The notes: generated by a model not told the origin, from the letters alone. A stretch of 30,004 nucleotides of DNA from an uncultured Clostridia bacterium (GCA_937886445.1 CALGBY010000021.1:1-30004), one strand, 5' to 3'; shown: positions 8,846-17,197, counted from the first letter of the stretch. Numbers and translations are program-made.

Positions 8846-9044
8846 CAAATTGATAGATGGAAAACCGACAAGCCAAGTACAGCCAAATGATGTAACAAAC
8901 AGTTACCGCATTTCGGTATAGCATGTCAAGAACAATCCAATTGATTTTTTCACACGAAGCAAAATATGTTGTTCCGAGAAAGATCTATCCAACCGTATCA
9001 AGCAGCATCCCATTATGCTGCGTATCAGAAAGAAGATGACTGAA

Positions 9045-10220
9045 ATGAAAAAACTGTTGATTCTCGGTGCTTCCATCGCGCAGATCCCCTTTATCAAAAC
9101 CGCGAAACAGCTGGGCTGCCTCGTAGGCATTGCCGATTACAATAACGCGGCCCCGGCCATAGAATTCGCGGATGAGTATTTTCAGTGCAGCCTTCTGGAT
9201 CTGGACGCGCTCCGCGAGGTCGTCTCCTCATTCCGCCCCGACGGCATCACCTGCGGTGCCAGCGATGTGGGCGTAATGAACTGTGCTCTCCTGTGCAGGG
9301 AGTTCGGATTGCCCGGACTTTCCCCCGAAACGGCTTTGAACGTAAAGGATAAAGGCGCCATGATCGAGGCCTTCCGCAAGCATCATGTAGCCCATCCCGA
9401 GTATCAAGTCGTCACCTCCCCGGATGAAAAAATCAATATAGATTTCCCGCTCATCACCAAGCCGGTGGATAATTCCGGCAGCCGCGGGATCAATGTGGCA
9501 CGGAATGCCGAGGAACTGCAGGCCGCGCTGAAGGACAGCTTCTCCCTCAGCGGCTGCGAAAGAGTCATTGTTGAGGAATACATGGACGGTCCGGAGGTAA
9601 GCGTGGAAGTGCTGGTGCAGGACGGAGAGCCCCACGTGCTTCAGGTAACGGACAAGCTGACCACCGGAGAGCCCCACTTTATCGAGATCGGCCATTCCCA
9701 GCCCTCACAGCTGCCTTCGGAAGATGTGGAAAAGATCCGCCGGCTCGCCTATGACGCCGCCAAGGCCGTCGGAGTCAGGGACGGCTGCTGCCACGCCGAA
9801 ATCAAACTGACAAGCAAAGGCCCCAAAATGGTGGAGATCGCCGGCCGTCAGGGCGGAGACTTCATCACCACCGTACTGGTTCCCACCTCCACCGGCATCA
9901 ATATGTCGGAATATGAGATCCTGCGGGCCGTAGGCACTCCAAAGCCTTTTGTCGATCCCCACATTGAAAACCGCGGCGTCGCCGTGCGTTTCATAGAAGC
10001 CCGGCCCGGAACGCTGGAATCCGTTGAGATCAATTACAATGCCGAATCGATGGTGGGCATTGAGGATATGAAGTTTGTCTGCAAGGCCAACCGCGTTTAC
10101 GGAAAGGCACAGAATAACAACGACCGCTTCGGATATGTCATCTCTACCGGAAAAACCCCGGCAATCGCCATCGAAAGATGCGAGAACGCGCTGAAGAATG
10201 TCCATATCACTATGAAATAA
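9045..10220 (+). CDS. ATP-grasp ligase 1 (CarB-like)
   Basis: This 391-residue ATP-grasp enzyme would activate a carboxylate as acyl phosphate and join it to an amine. An N-terminal Rossmann-like domain starts with KKLLILGAS; nucleotide-binding KPVDNSGSRG lies at 139-148, VEEYMDG near 176-182, and the metal-binding strand VEIAGRQGGDF occurs later. That last motif keeps the glutamate and fits active members such as those with an E-I-x-x-R-x-G-G pattern. The start is uncertain: ATG codons at 9015, 9036 and 9045 are all in frame, and 9045 gives the family-like beginning. GC content by eye is higher than in the two following genes. It precedes the PLP enzyme gene by 33 bases. The substrate is unknown. 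Confidence 0.85.
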   Translation: MKKLLILGASIAQIPFIKTAKQLGCLVGIADYNNAAPAIEFADEYFQCSLLDLDALREVVSSFRPDGITCGASDVGVMNCALLCREFGLPGLSPETALNVKDKGAMIEAFRKHHVAHPEYQVVTSPDEKINIDFPLITKPVDNSGSRGINVARNAEELQAALKDSFSLSGCERVIVEEYMDGPEVSVEVLVQDGEPHVLQVTDKLTTGEPHFIEIGHSQPSQLPSEDVEKIRRLAYDAAKAVGVRDGCCHAEIKLTSKGPKMVEIAGRQGGDFITTVLVPTSTGINMSEYEILRAVGTPKPFVDPHIENRGVAVRFIEARPGTLESVEINYNAESMVGIEDMKFVCKANRVYGKAQNNNDRFGYVISTGKTPAIAIERCENALKNVHITMK

Positions 10221-10253
10221 TTCTGTTCTTTCGGAATTACTGACGGAGGATAT

Positions 10254-11255
10254 ATGAAAGATCTCGGCAGTTTCATTGAATACGAGTTTCCTGTATATAC
10301 CGGGTTATATGACAGTGTTCCCAAGCAGGATATCATCGCGCTGAATTCGTGCCGTGCAGCGATCTATCACGCGGTCCGCTGCTACGGAGTCAGTAAAGTA
10401 TGGCTGGCTACCTATCAATGCGATGAGGTACGGGATTTCCTGTCAAAAAAAGGGATCGAGATCCTTTACTACAGCATGGATGAAGATTTCAATCCTGTCT
10501 TCCCGCAGGAGACAAACGACAGCGATACAGCCATCGTTCTCAGCAACTACTTCGGTATTCTGGGTGACCGGCATTTTCTGCCTTTGGTTCAAAGATTTCA
10601 TAATGTGATCATTGACAACGCGCAGGCCTATTTCTATCATCCTCTCCCCGGCTGCCTCAACTGCTATTCCCCCCGCAAATTCCTCGCCGCTCCAGATGGC
10701 GCTTATGTGATTGGTAAAGATGTAAACCGTTTTTCTTATGAGCGGGGTTTATCGTCCGATACATCACAATTCCTTTTCATGCGTCAGGAGTACGGTTGCG
10801 ATATGCATATATATGCAAACAAAAAGCAGAATGACTACCGCCTGCATGATGAAGATGTTCTTTTGATGTCACCGATCACCGATGCCATGATCCACGCTGC
10901 CAACCTGAACAGGATCATTGAAATCAGAAAAGAGAATTTCCGGTATGCCCGGAAGTTATTTGATCCGATGAATCAATGGGATCTGTCCCGGTTCGCGGAT
11001 GAAGATTCTATTCCGATGGGATATCCGCTGATGGTCGATTTTGAAATCATCCCGGCTTTTCATGAGGCGCACATTTATCAGCCGAGATATTGGGAATATA
11101 TCCTTGATGAAGCAAAGCCGGACTGCCTTGATTACAAAATCGCAAAATATATGGCTCTTCTTTGCATTGATCAGCGTTACGGAAAAGAAGACATTGACAG
11201 ACAGTATGAAATCATTGCACAGCTATCGCAATTGAAAGCAGGAGGAAAACTATGA
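10254..11255 (+). CDS. DegT/DnrJ/EryC1-like PLP-dependent enzyme
   Basis: This 333-residue fold-type I PLP protein has the layout of sugar aminotransferases: a substrate/phosphate segment ALNSCRAAIYHAV (29-41), a strand WLATYQCDEV, and the PLP-contacting DNAQAY (121-126, equivalent to the family's EDAAQA). K142 in SPRKFLAAPDGAYV corresponds to the Schiff-base lysine region (FSF..TKNLTTGEGG). It is shorter than typical DegT enzymes (about 360-400 residues) and divergent, so the substrate is open. AGGAGG-type spacing (GGAGGATAT before ATG) supports the start. Its stop overlaps the next start (ATGA), so it is translationally coupled to ATP-grasp 2. Together they suggest formation of an amine and its ligation. 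Confidence 0.75.
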   Translation: MKDLGSFIEYEFPVYTGLYDSVPKQDIIALNSCRAAIYHAVRCYGVSKVWLATYQCDEVRDFLSKKGIEILYYSMDEDFNPVFPQETNDSDTAIVLSNYFGILGDRHFLPLVQRFHNVIIDNAQAYFYHPLPGCLNCYSPRKFLAAPDGAYVIGKDVNRFSYERGLSSDTSQFLFMRQEYGCDMHIYANKKQNDYRLHDEDVLLMSPITDAMIHAANLNRIIEIRKENFRYARKLFDPMNQWDLSRFADEDSIPMGYPLMVDFEIIPAFHEAHIYQPRYWEYILDEAKPDCLDYKIAKYMALLCIDQRYGKEDIDRQYEIIAQLSQLKAGGKL

Positions 11256-12535
11256 GTGTTGCAGGAAAAAAGCTTTTAGTCCTCGGCGGAAGCCGCTGGC
11301 TTCTCGAAATTGTCAATCAGGCAAAAAAAATAGGTCTGACCGTGTATGTAACGGATAACAACCCCGCTTCCCCGTGCAAGAAAGTTGCCGACAAATCGTT
11401 TGATATCTCAGCGATCGATGTGGATGGTGTTACACAACTTTGCAAAGAAGAACACATTGATGGCGTTATTACCGGTTTTGTGGATATGCTGCTCCCGTAT
11501 TATGCTCAGATCTGTGAAAAAACAGGGCTTCCCTGCTACGGCTCAAGCGAATTGTTTTCCTTGTTTACAAACAAGGCGGAATATAAGAAACTGTGCCGTG
11601 AATACGGCGTTCCCGTTGTAGAGGAATACGATATATCACTTGACAGTTTTGACCGGGAAATCAATGCCGTTCGCTTTCCCGTCATCGTAAAGCCGGTGGA
11701 TGACAGCGGTTCCCGCGGTATTACAGTATGTTCTACAGCAGAAGAACTCAAGCAAGCGCTTCTGCACGCTACCGATGTTTCTCACAGCGGAAAGTGCATT
11801 GTGGAGCGCTATATGGATACAGATGAGGTCATGGTTTACTGGCTGTTTGACAACGGAGAGTATTATCTTTCCGCGGTTGCCAACCGTCACGTACGGCATC
11901 TGAACGGAGACAAGGTCATCCCCTCCCTTGTGGGCTTCTCCCTTCCTTCCAATACCACTGCTTACTATATCGATCACATTGCGAAAAATGTGAAAAAAAT
12001 GCTCAAATCGCAGAATGTCAAGAACGGTATGATGTTCATGCAATGCAAAGTGGAAGATAATGTATGCTATGTCTTTGATATCGGTTACCGTCTGACAGGG
12101 TCTTTGGAATATCATATCATTGAAAAGACTTGCGGTTATAATGCACTGGAGGCCATGATTCGTTTCGCTGTAACCGGAAATATGGGATTGAACGCCGGTT
12201 TGATCAATCCGCTCTTCAAGGGCTACGGATATTCTGTCGTCGGCCAGATGAAGCCCGGATATATTGCTGATATTAACGGAATAGACGAGATTGCCCATGC
12301 GGACGGCATTTGCAATGTCTTCAATATGCATGTTCCCGGCGATACCGTATCCGACAAAGTTTGCGGTACACTCATGCAGGTATGTTACAGAATTCACGGA
12401 ACGGTCGGCACAAAAGAAGAAATATATCCCGCCATGGAAAAAGTGCATAACGGCATTCGGATCATATCCGGTTCCGGTGAAAATTTGATCCTTCCCGGCG
12501 TTCCCGAGGAAGAGATCGAGCGCAGGGTCGATTGA
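11252..12535 (+). CDS. ATP-grasp ligase 2
   Basis: This 427-residue ATP-grasp protein is paralogous to the genes on both sides. It has a Rossmann-like N-terminus (KKLLVLGGSRWLLEIV), TGLPCYGSSE, the nucleotide-binding KPVDDSGSRG (147-156) and VERYMDTDEVMVYW. The expected metal-binding strand reads FDIGYRLTGSLEY, with Asp where most ATP-grasps have Glu and no following Asn. I cannot say whether this is a subfamily feature or a loss of activity. It overlaps the PLP enzyme gene by 4 bases and has AGGAGG upstream of the ATG. Base composition is more AT-rich than the first and third ATP-grasp genes, which suggests a separate origin. Confidence 0.85.
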   Translation: MSVAGKKLLVLGGSRWLLEIVNQAKKIGLTVYVTDNNPASPCKKVADKSFDISAIDVDGVTQLCKEEHIDGVITGFVDMLLPYYAQICEKTGLPCYGSSELFSLFTNKAEYKKLCREYGVPVVEEYDISLDSFDREINAVRFPVIVKPVDDSGSRGITVCSTAEELKQALLHATDVSHSGKCIVERYMDTDEVMVYWLFDNGEYYLSAVANRHVRHLNGDKVIPSLVGFSLPSNTTAYYIDHIAKNVKKMLKSQNVKNGMMFMQCKVEDNVCYVFDIGYRLTGSLEYHIIEKTCGYNALEAMIRFAVTGNMGLNAGLINPLFKGYGYSVVGQMKPGYIADINGIDEIAHADGICNVFNMHVPGDTVSDKVCGTLMQVCYRIHGTVGTKEEIYPAMEKVHNGIRIISGSGENLILPGVPEEEIERRVD

Positions 12536-12610
12536 TGTTCTTCTTTACAAGTCATTCCGTATTTATTAGTCTGTTTCAATATATCAAATTACGCAGAAGA
12601 ACGAATAAAG

Positions 12611-13881
12611 ATGAGATTTGATGGAAACGGCTGCTGATCCTGGGCGGCCCCTCCCCCGTATGCAAGGTCGTTAACGAAGCGAAGAAAATGGGGATCCATA
12701 CGATCGTTACGGATATGTCCGCCAACGCGCCTGCCAAAAAGCTGGCGGACTAAACCCTACCCTACAGCGTAACAGACAGTGAGCACATCGTGGAATGGTG
12801 CCGTCAGCATCCTGTGGACGGCGCGGTCAATTTCTGCGTGGGTCTGGCTCAGGAAACCCATCTGAAGCTGGCTGAGGAATTCGGTTTCCCCTGCTACGGC
12901 ACAAAGGAGCAGTATAACGCGCTGACCGACAAGCGTGCCTTCAAACAGCTTTGTGTGGAGAACAATGTGGATATCATCCGCGGATACAGCGAGGATGATA
13001 TCGATTCCATCGTGTACCCTGTGCTGGTGAAGCCCACAGACAGCAGCGGCAGCCGCGGCGGCGCCGTTTGCTATACAAAAGAGGAATTCATTCCCGCCCT
13101 GAAGATGGCCCAGCAGGAATCCACCACCGGTCATGCCATTATTGAACAGTATATGGAAGGCTATCAGGACCTTACCATCTCCTACCTCATCAAAAACGGC
13201 GAACCCACCCTCATCAGTGTGGGAGACCGCTATCCCGGCCGGGCGGAAGACGGCATGATCCGTCAACTGGCCTGCACCATTCAACCCAGCCGTTACACAG
13301 AAATGTATGTGAAATATGTGGATGAACGGGTAAAGAACATGCTGCGCAAGCTGGGGCTGAAGAACAGTCCCGTGTTCATGCAGGGCTTTGTGGACGGAAA
13401 CACCGTACGCATGTATGACCCCGCCATCCGCTGGCCCGGCAATGACTACGAGCTGATTTACGAATACACCACCGGCATGAGCCCCATGCGTAGCATCATC
13501 ACCTACGCCATGGGCGGCGAGATTGATGACTATGACGGAAAAATGCAGGGCAGCTATGACCTGAACGGCAAGACCGCCATGCAGTACATGGTCATGGCCG
13601 GCGAAGGCACCATCGCCACCTATGACGGGCTGGATGAGATCCGCAAGCTCCCCTTCGTGCTGGATGCCAAGCAGCGCCACTTCATCGGCGATCATATCGA
13701 GCAGACCGGCAACATCAACCAGCGCGTGTGCGAGATCTCCATTCTGGTGGACCGGGATGCCGACAAGATGCGGGAAGCCGTGGAACAGGTGCAGAGCCTG
13801 CTGAAGATCACCGATACCGACGGAAGAAATATGATCATTTCCGCGTTCAACAAAGCACTCACGGAAAACTATCGCAAATGA
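12611..13881 (+). pseudogene. ATP-grasp ligase 3, broken by a frameshift and an in-frame stop
   Basis: The ATG at 12611 opens RFDG and is followed, one frame away from 12628, by RLLILGGPSPVCKVVNEAKK, so one base is missing between them. That frame then meets TAA at 12751-12753, right after KKLAD. The remaining 363 codons from 12790 (GTG) are open and hold the rest of an ATP-grasp protein: FGFPCYGT, VKPTDSSGSRGGAV, IIEQYMEGY and the metal-strand position YDPAIRWPGNDYE, where Glu is again absent. The open part lacks the first nucleotide-fold strands and has no good ribosome binding site, so I call a pseudogene. A sequencing error would need to account for both defects. It is GC-rich like ATP-grasp 1. 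Confidence 0.75.
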
Positions 13882-13903
13882 TCGTTGCTCCTAAGGCATT
13901 TGA

Positions 13904-13931
13904 GCAGTCGAGCCGCAGTCCGGCTGCTTTT
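13904..13931 (+). terminator. Terminator of the phosphoglycan/ATP-grasp locus
   Basis: GCAGTCG (13904-13910) pairs with CGGCTGC (13921-13927), including one G-U pair, around a 10-base loop. TTTT follows. It lies 22 bases after the last stop codon of the locus. Confidence 0.55.
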
Positions 13932-14135
13932 GCATATTCACATATCTCATCTGTATACTGCAGCTTTTCTCCCGCCAAACAGGCAAAGGGCACTGAATTT
14001 TGCTTTGTCTGCCCTCCAAACAGCTGATACAGCTTTCTCATTCCGATAACAAACAGATCAAAAACATTCAGCAAGCTTATCATCCGATCATGGCAACTTC
14101 TCAGCAAACAAATCACAGTTTTTTCAAAATTTTGC
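13932..14135. other. Spacer before the ribosomal protein operon
   Basis: No sure gene is seen. A minus-strand open frame with its stop at 13859 and possible starts at 14041 (ATG) or 14116 (GTG) has protein-like composition (for example EKLQYTDEICEYAKAAG). It has no ribosome binding site and overlaps the broken ATP-grasp gene by 23 bases, so I do not call it. Confidence 0.4.
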
Positions 14136-14164
14136 TTGACAAAGCGCGTGGATTTTAGTACTAT
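14136..14164 (+). promoter_or_regulatory. Promoter of the rplM-rpsI operon
   Basis: TTGACA (14136-14141) and TACTAT (14159-14164) are separated by 17 bases. The predicted start near 14171 leaves a leader of about 108 bases. Confidence 0.75.
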
Positions 14165-14170
14165 TATCTG

Positions 14171-14263
14171 TGTGTCAATAGACTCCGCTAGCCCCGGGAC
14201 TATTGAAGCAGCCCCCGAGTGCGACCATCACAGAGGGACGAATGTGTACCGATTTACCGATTC
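14171..14263 (+). promoter_or_regulatory. Candidate L13 leader RNA
   Basis: The untranslated leader of rplM begins with a perfect 7-bp inverted repeat, TCAATAG (14175-14181) and CTATTGA (14200-14206), around an 18-base loop containing CCCGGG. L13 leaders that mediate autogenous control are known in Bacillota, and the position fits. I cannot confirm the family match by eye. Confidence 0.4.
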
Positions 14264-14278
14264 GAGGAGGAAATTCAC

Positions 14279-14713
14279 TTGAATACCTTTATGGCGAACG
14301 CTCAGAATATCGAGCGTAAATGGTATGTGGTAGATGCTGAAGGTATGGCTCTGGGCCGTCTGGCTTCCCAGGTCGCCAACATCCTGCGCGGCAAGACTAA
14401 GCCCATCTATACTCCCTTTGTGGATACGGGCGATTATGTGATCATCATCAACGCTTCCAAGGTCATCCTGACCGGCAAAAAGCTGGATCAGAAGATCTAT
14501 TATCATCATTCCGGATATGCCGGCGGCCTCAAAGAGACCAAGTATCGCAAGCTGATGGCTGAAAAGCCCGAGTTTGCCGTACGTCATGCCATCGTTGGTA
14601 TGCTTCCCAAGGGACCTTTGGGACGCCAGATGGCCACCAAGCTGCACATCTACGCCGGTGCCGAGCATGAGCAGGCCGCTCAGAAGCCCGAAGCCCTGGA
14701 ACTGATCAAGTAA
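14279..14713 (+). CDS. rplM: Large ribosomal subunit protein uL13
   Basis: This is the 144-residue 50S subunit protein L13. It shows the standard sequence course: ERKWYVVDAEGMALGRLASQ, GKTKPIYTPFVDTGDYV, LTGKKL, MLPKGPLGRQM and GAEHEQAAQKPEALEL. The start is TTG at 14279: AGGAGG lies 9 bases upstream and the N-terminus MNTFMANAQNIERKW then matches Bacillota L13. The in-frame sequence further upstream is leader. It is followed by rpsI after 24 bases, the conserved L13-S9 operon. Confidence 0.98.
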   Translation: MNTFMANAQNIERKWYVVDAEGMALGRLASQVANILRGKTKPIYTPFVDTGDYVIIINASKVILTGKKLDQKIYYHHSGYAGGLKETKYRKLMAEKPEFAVRHAIVGMLPKGPLGRQMATKLHIYAGAEHEQAAQKPEALELIK

Positions 14714-14737
14714 TAGAGGCATAGAAGGAGTAATATC

Positions 14738-15127
14738 ATGGCTAATAATGAATTCAATGCCGTTGGCCGCCGTAAGTCGGCTGTTGCCCGTGTTCGTCTG
14801 GTTGCGGGCGAAGGCAAGATTGTTATCAACAAGCGCGATATCGAAGATTACTTCGGCCTTGAAACGCTGAAGATGACTGTGCGTCAGCCCCTCACCCTCA
14901 CCGGTGTTACCGGCTTTGATGTACTGGTCAATGTAGACGGCGGCGGTCTGACCGGTCAGGCCGGTGCCATCCGTCACGGCATCAGCCGTGCCCTGTGCGA
15001 GGCTAACCCTGAGCTGCGCGACCAGCTGAAGAAGGCCGGTCTCCTCACCCGTGACCCCCGCATGAAGGAACGCAAGAAGTATGGTCTCAAAGCCGCCCGT
15101 CGCGCTCCCCAGTTCAGCAAGCGCTGA
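14738..15127 (+). CDS. rpsI: Small ribosomal subunit protein uS9
   Basis: This is the 129-residue 30S subunit protein S9. It has GRRKSAVARVRLVAGEGKI near the N-terminus, GGGLTGQAGAIRHGISRAL in the middle and the family's C-terminal tail PRMKERKKYGLKAARRAPQF-SKR, whose last Arg reaches the P-site tRNA in known ribosomes. AGAAGGAG precedes the ATG. A strong terminator follows at once, and the integrative element begins just behind it. Confidence 0.98.
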   Translation: MANNEFNAVGRRKSAVARVRLVAGEGKIVINKRDIEDYFGLETLKMTVRQPLTLTGVTGFDVLVNVDGGGLTGQAGAIRHGISRALCEANPELRDQLKKAGLLTRDPRMKERKKYGLKAARRAPQFSKR

Positions 15128-15140
15128 TTTCCCGATTTGG

Positions 15141-15188
15141 TTTTACGACCTGCATTCGCAAGAATGCAGGTTTTTTGCGTTTTACGAC
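15141..15188. repeat. 9-bp direct repeat around the rpsI terminator, possible attachment-site part
   Basis: TTTTACGAC occurs at 15141-15149 and again at 15180-15188, on either side of the terminator hairpin. The integrase gene stop is about 140 bases further on, so the element's left junction must lie close to here. The repeat could be part of the attachment site or an integrase-binding site, but it is short and I did not find a convincing copy further right. Confidence 0.3.
15148..15176 (+). terminator. rpsI terminator
   Basis: A perfect 10-bp stem, ACCTGCATTC (15148-15157) and GAATGCAGGT (15162-15171), is closed by a GCAA tetraloop and followed by TTTTTT. Confidence 0.92.
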
Positions 15189-15325
15189 ATCTCATGACGT
15201 CTTTATACGCTATATCGTTTCGCATTTTGCGTAATTTTGCCTGATAAATGGTGCTGAGACGTTCTGCGTTTCTGTGTAGTGTTGTGCGTAAGGAGCGTAC
15301 AAGCAGCATACAAGCCGCAAAGTTT

Positions 15326-16393
15326 TCACTCCTTTTTCTCCTTGATTGAGTTGATTGCTTCGACCAGCACTCGGATATCCAGTTCGGTGTAGACCCGCTC
15401 CGTAAGGGACATCGCACCGGAGTGCCCGACAATCTTTTTGATCATGGTCGGATCAACATGGGCCTCGGTCAGAAGGGAAATGCAGGTGTGCCGCGTATCA
15501 TGAGGCAGGTGATCGAAACCGATATTTTCCATGATCGGCATCCAGTAGCTATCGCGATAATTTCGGTAGTCAAAGTGCTTGTGTTCCGGCGTATGCAGCA
15601 GATATTCGCAGTCGGAACTTTCATACCATGCCTTGTAGAACGGGAGCACCTTGTCCGCAATGGGAACCTTGCGGATGCCATTCTTGGTTTTCGCTTCGAT
15701 CACATCGAAGTACTGCTCTTCCAGATGAACATTCTCCTTTTTCAGGTCAAGAAATTCGGAAATTCGACATCCGTTATAGATCAGCATCAGCACGATCTGA
15801 TAATAGGGATCTTCAGCCAAAGTCCAGAGGCGCTCTACCTCCTCCCAAGTGAAACGGGTATGATCACGCTTATCCGGATTCTTATCCGCGTATGCACTCA
15901 GATCCAGGTATTCAGAGTAATCCTTGTTGCAGATATCATTCTTCATTGCGTAGTCATACAGTTGGTTGAACAATCCTTTTAGCTTCTTCAGCGTTGGATA
16001 GTTCTTTCCGCAGGTATCGACAACATGCTGCAGATCCGCAAGCCGGATATCTCTGAATACTTTGTTGTACAACGTACCGCATACATTATAGGAAGCTTTA
16101 TAACCGTGCTGGTTCGAGACGGAAATCTTCGGATACTTTTCTTCCGACCAGCGGTCATACACATTCTGAAAGGTTGCCTTCGCTGCACCGGTATCAAACG
16201 GATTGTTGTGATAGTCAGCCAGCATCTGCATCCCTTCCGCTCTTGTTGCTGCATATCCAATCGTGGCAGTCTTCTGAACGGTTTTCCCTTTTTCCTCATC
16301 GTATTCCCACCCTGTGGTAATACGAACGGCATAGGGTCTTCTTCTGTGACCAGACATTTTCTTTACGGAGCCGTAACCATTGGGGAGTCTCAC
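15326..16393 (-). CDS. int: Tyrosine site-specific integrase
   Basis: This 355-residue tyrosine recombinase would integrate and excise the element. All catalytic positions can be seen: Arg210 in NGCRISE, Lys near 235-237 (AKTKNG), His298 and Arg301 in LPHDTRHT, His324 in IVGHSG and Tyr335 in RVYTEL. The N-terminal NGYGSVKKMSGHRRRPYAVR is the arm-binding-type start seen in Tn916-like integrases. The start is GTG at 16393. It lies downstream of the repressor gene on the same strand with a 60-base gap, so the two may be co-transcribed. Its 3' end points at the chromosome junction behind rpsI, the usual arrangement. Confidence 0.93.
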   Translation of the reverse strand: MRLPNGYGSVKKMSGHRRRPYAVRITTGWEYDEEKGKTVQKTATIGYAATRAEGMQMLADYHNNPFDTGAAKATFQNVYDRWSEEKYPKISVSNQHGYKASYNVCGTLYNKVFRDIRLADLQHVVDTCGKNYPTLKKLKGLFNQLYDYAMKNDICNKDYSEYLDLSAYADKNPDKRDHTRFTWEEVERLWTLAEDPYYQIVLMLIYNGCRISEFLDLKKENVHLEEQYFDVIEAKTKNGIRKVPIADKVLPFYKAWYESSDCEYLLHTPEHKHFDYRNYRDSYWMPIMENIGFDHLPHDTRHTCISLLTEAHVDPTMIKKIVGHSGAMSLTERVYTELDIRVLVEAINSIKEKKE

Positions 16394-16453
16394 TCTTTTA
16401 TCAATCTTCCTTTCGCCCAGGTGTTGTATATGATCAGGGCATAGCCCTTTTCA

Positions 16454-17080
16454 TCAGGTGTTTGGGCCGCTGGTATCATCGGCGGCTTTTTTTGATGCCA
16501 TTTTCTCCTTATCCATTTCATTGCGGCGGCGAATACGTTCATCAACCGTTAAGGCTTCAACCGGCTTATCAGCAAGTGCTGCATTGGCATAGTAGGCCAG
16601 CTGTGTTTCAAACCAGTGATCGAAATACTCCTGATCTGACATATAGCTTTCTACCCGTTCTCTTTCATCCGCATAGCTTTCTAGGAAGAGACAGATATCC
16701 GCATTCCGTTCGGCTTGAGGATTGTTGCCATCGAAGCAGAGAGAGCATGACCATTCTTCATCACGGGGAGGACGCTTTACATTCACCTCGAAACGAAGTC
16801 CCGCTTTCTTGTCGAGTTCATGCAGTACATGGAATACATCAGCCAGCGTTTCCAAACGAATCTCTTGTGACTGATAGCCCATGATCTCAGCGGGAGAAAC
16901 TTCAAGGATTCTTGCGATTTGGTTTACTACCGCAATGGAAGGTTCGATTTCCCCGCTTTCATACTTCTGGACAGAACGAAGTGTTTTGTCCAGAAGCTTC
17001 GCCAAACTAGTCTGGCTCAAGTGAGCTGCTTTGCGCGCAACCTTGATTCTGTAGCCGATCTCCGTCGGAGTAATACCCAT
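16454..17080 (-). CDS. Xre-family (Cro/CI-type) repressor
   Basis: This 208-residue regulator has an N-terminal helix-turn-helix (about residues 6-62): IGYRIKVARKAAHLSQTSLA, then LDKTLRSVQKYESGEIEPS and a final helix ending EVSPAEIMGY. The C-terminal part is charged and of unknown function, with no LexA-type peptidase motif visible, so release from repression may need a partner. The start is ATG 17080 with GAGGTG just upstream; the longer frame to 17278 would run through the control region. It is divergent from the excisionase gene and very likely binds the two matching dyads between them. Confidence 0.85.
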   Translation of the reverse strand: MGITPTEIGYRIKVARKAAHLSQTSLAKLLDKTLRSVQKYESGEIEPSIAVVNQIARILEVSPAEIMGYQSQEIRLETLADVFHVLHELDKKAGLRFEVNVKRPPRDEEWSCSLCFDGNNPQAERNADICLFLESYADERERVESYMSDQEYFDHWFETQLAYYANAALADKPVEALTVDERIRRRNEMDKEKMASKKAADDTSGPNT

Positions 17081-17137
17081 AATAATCACCTCGCGAGTAT
17101 TGTAGCACATCTTTATATGAATTGCAAGTACATTGTA

Positions 17138-17152
17138 CGAAAAAATAATTCG
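17138..17152. promoter_or_regulatory. Operator-like dyad 1
   Basis: CGAAAAA-A-TAATTCG is a 15-base imperfect dyad whose right half is identical to that of the dyad at 17198. Their centres are exactly 60 bases apart. It lies where the minus-strand repressor promoter would be, upstream of TATAAA read on that strand near 17113-17118. Confidence 0.65.
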
Positions 17153-17161
17153 TAAAAGATA

Positions 17162-17190
17162 TTGACAACAGCCTCCTGGTTTTGTATAAT
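17162..17190 (+). promoter_or_regulatory. Consensus promoter of the element's early genes
   Basis: TTGACA (17162-17167) and TATAAT (17185-17190) are exact consensus hexamers with a 17-base spacer. They face the excisionase and primase genes. An operator-like dyad covers the predicted start at about 17197. Confidence 0.85.
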
Positions 17191-17197
17191 CAAAATG

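Noticed and set aside
8941..8970. Promoter-like TTGATT-18-TATGTT before ATP-grasp 1
   Set aside because: Only moderate match to consensus in an AT-rich spacer; not strong enough to call.
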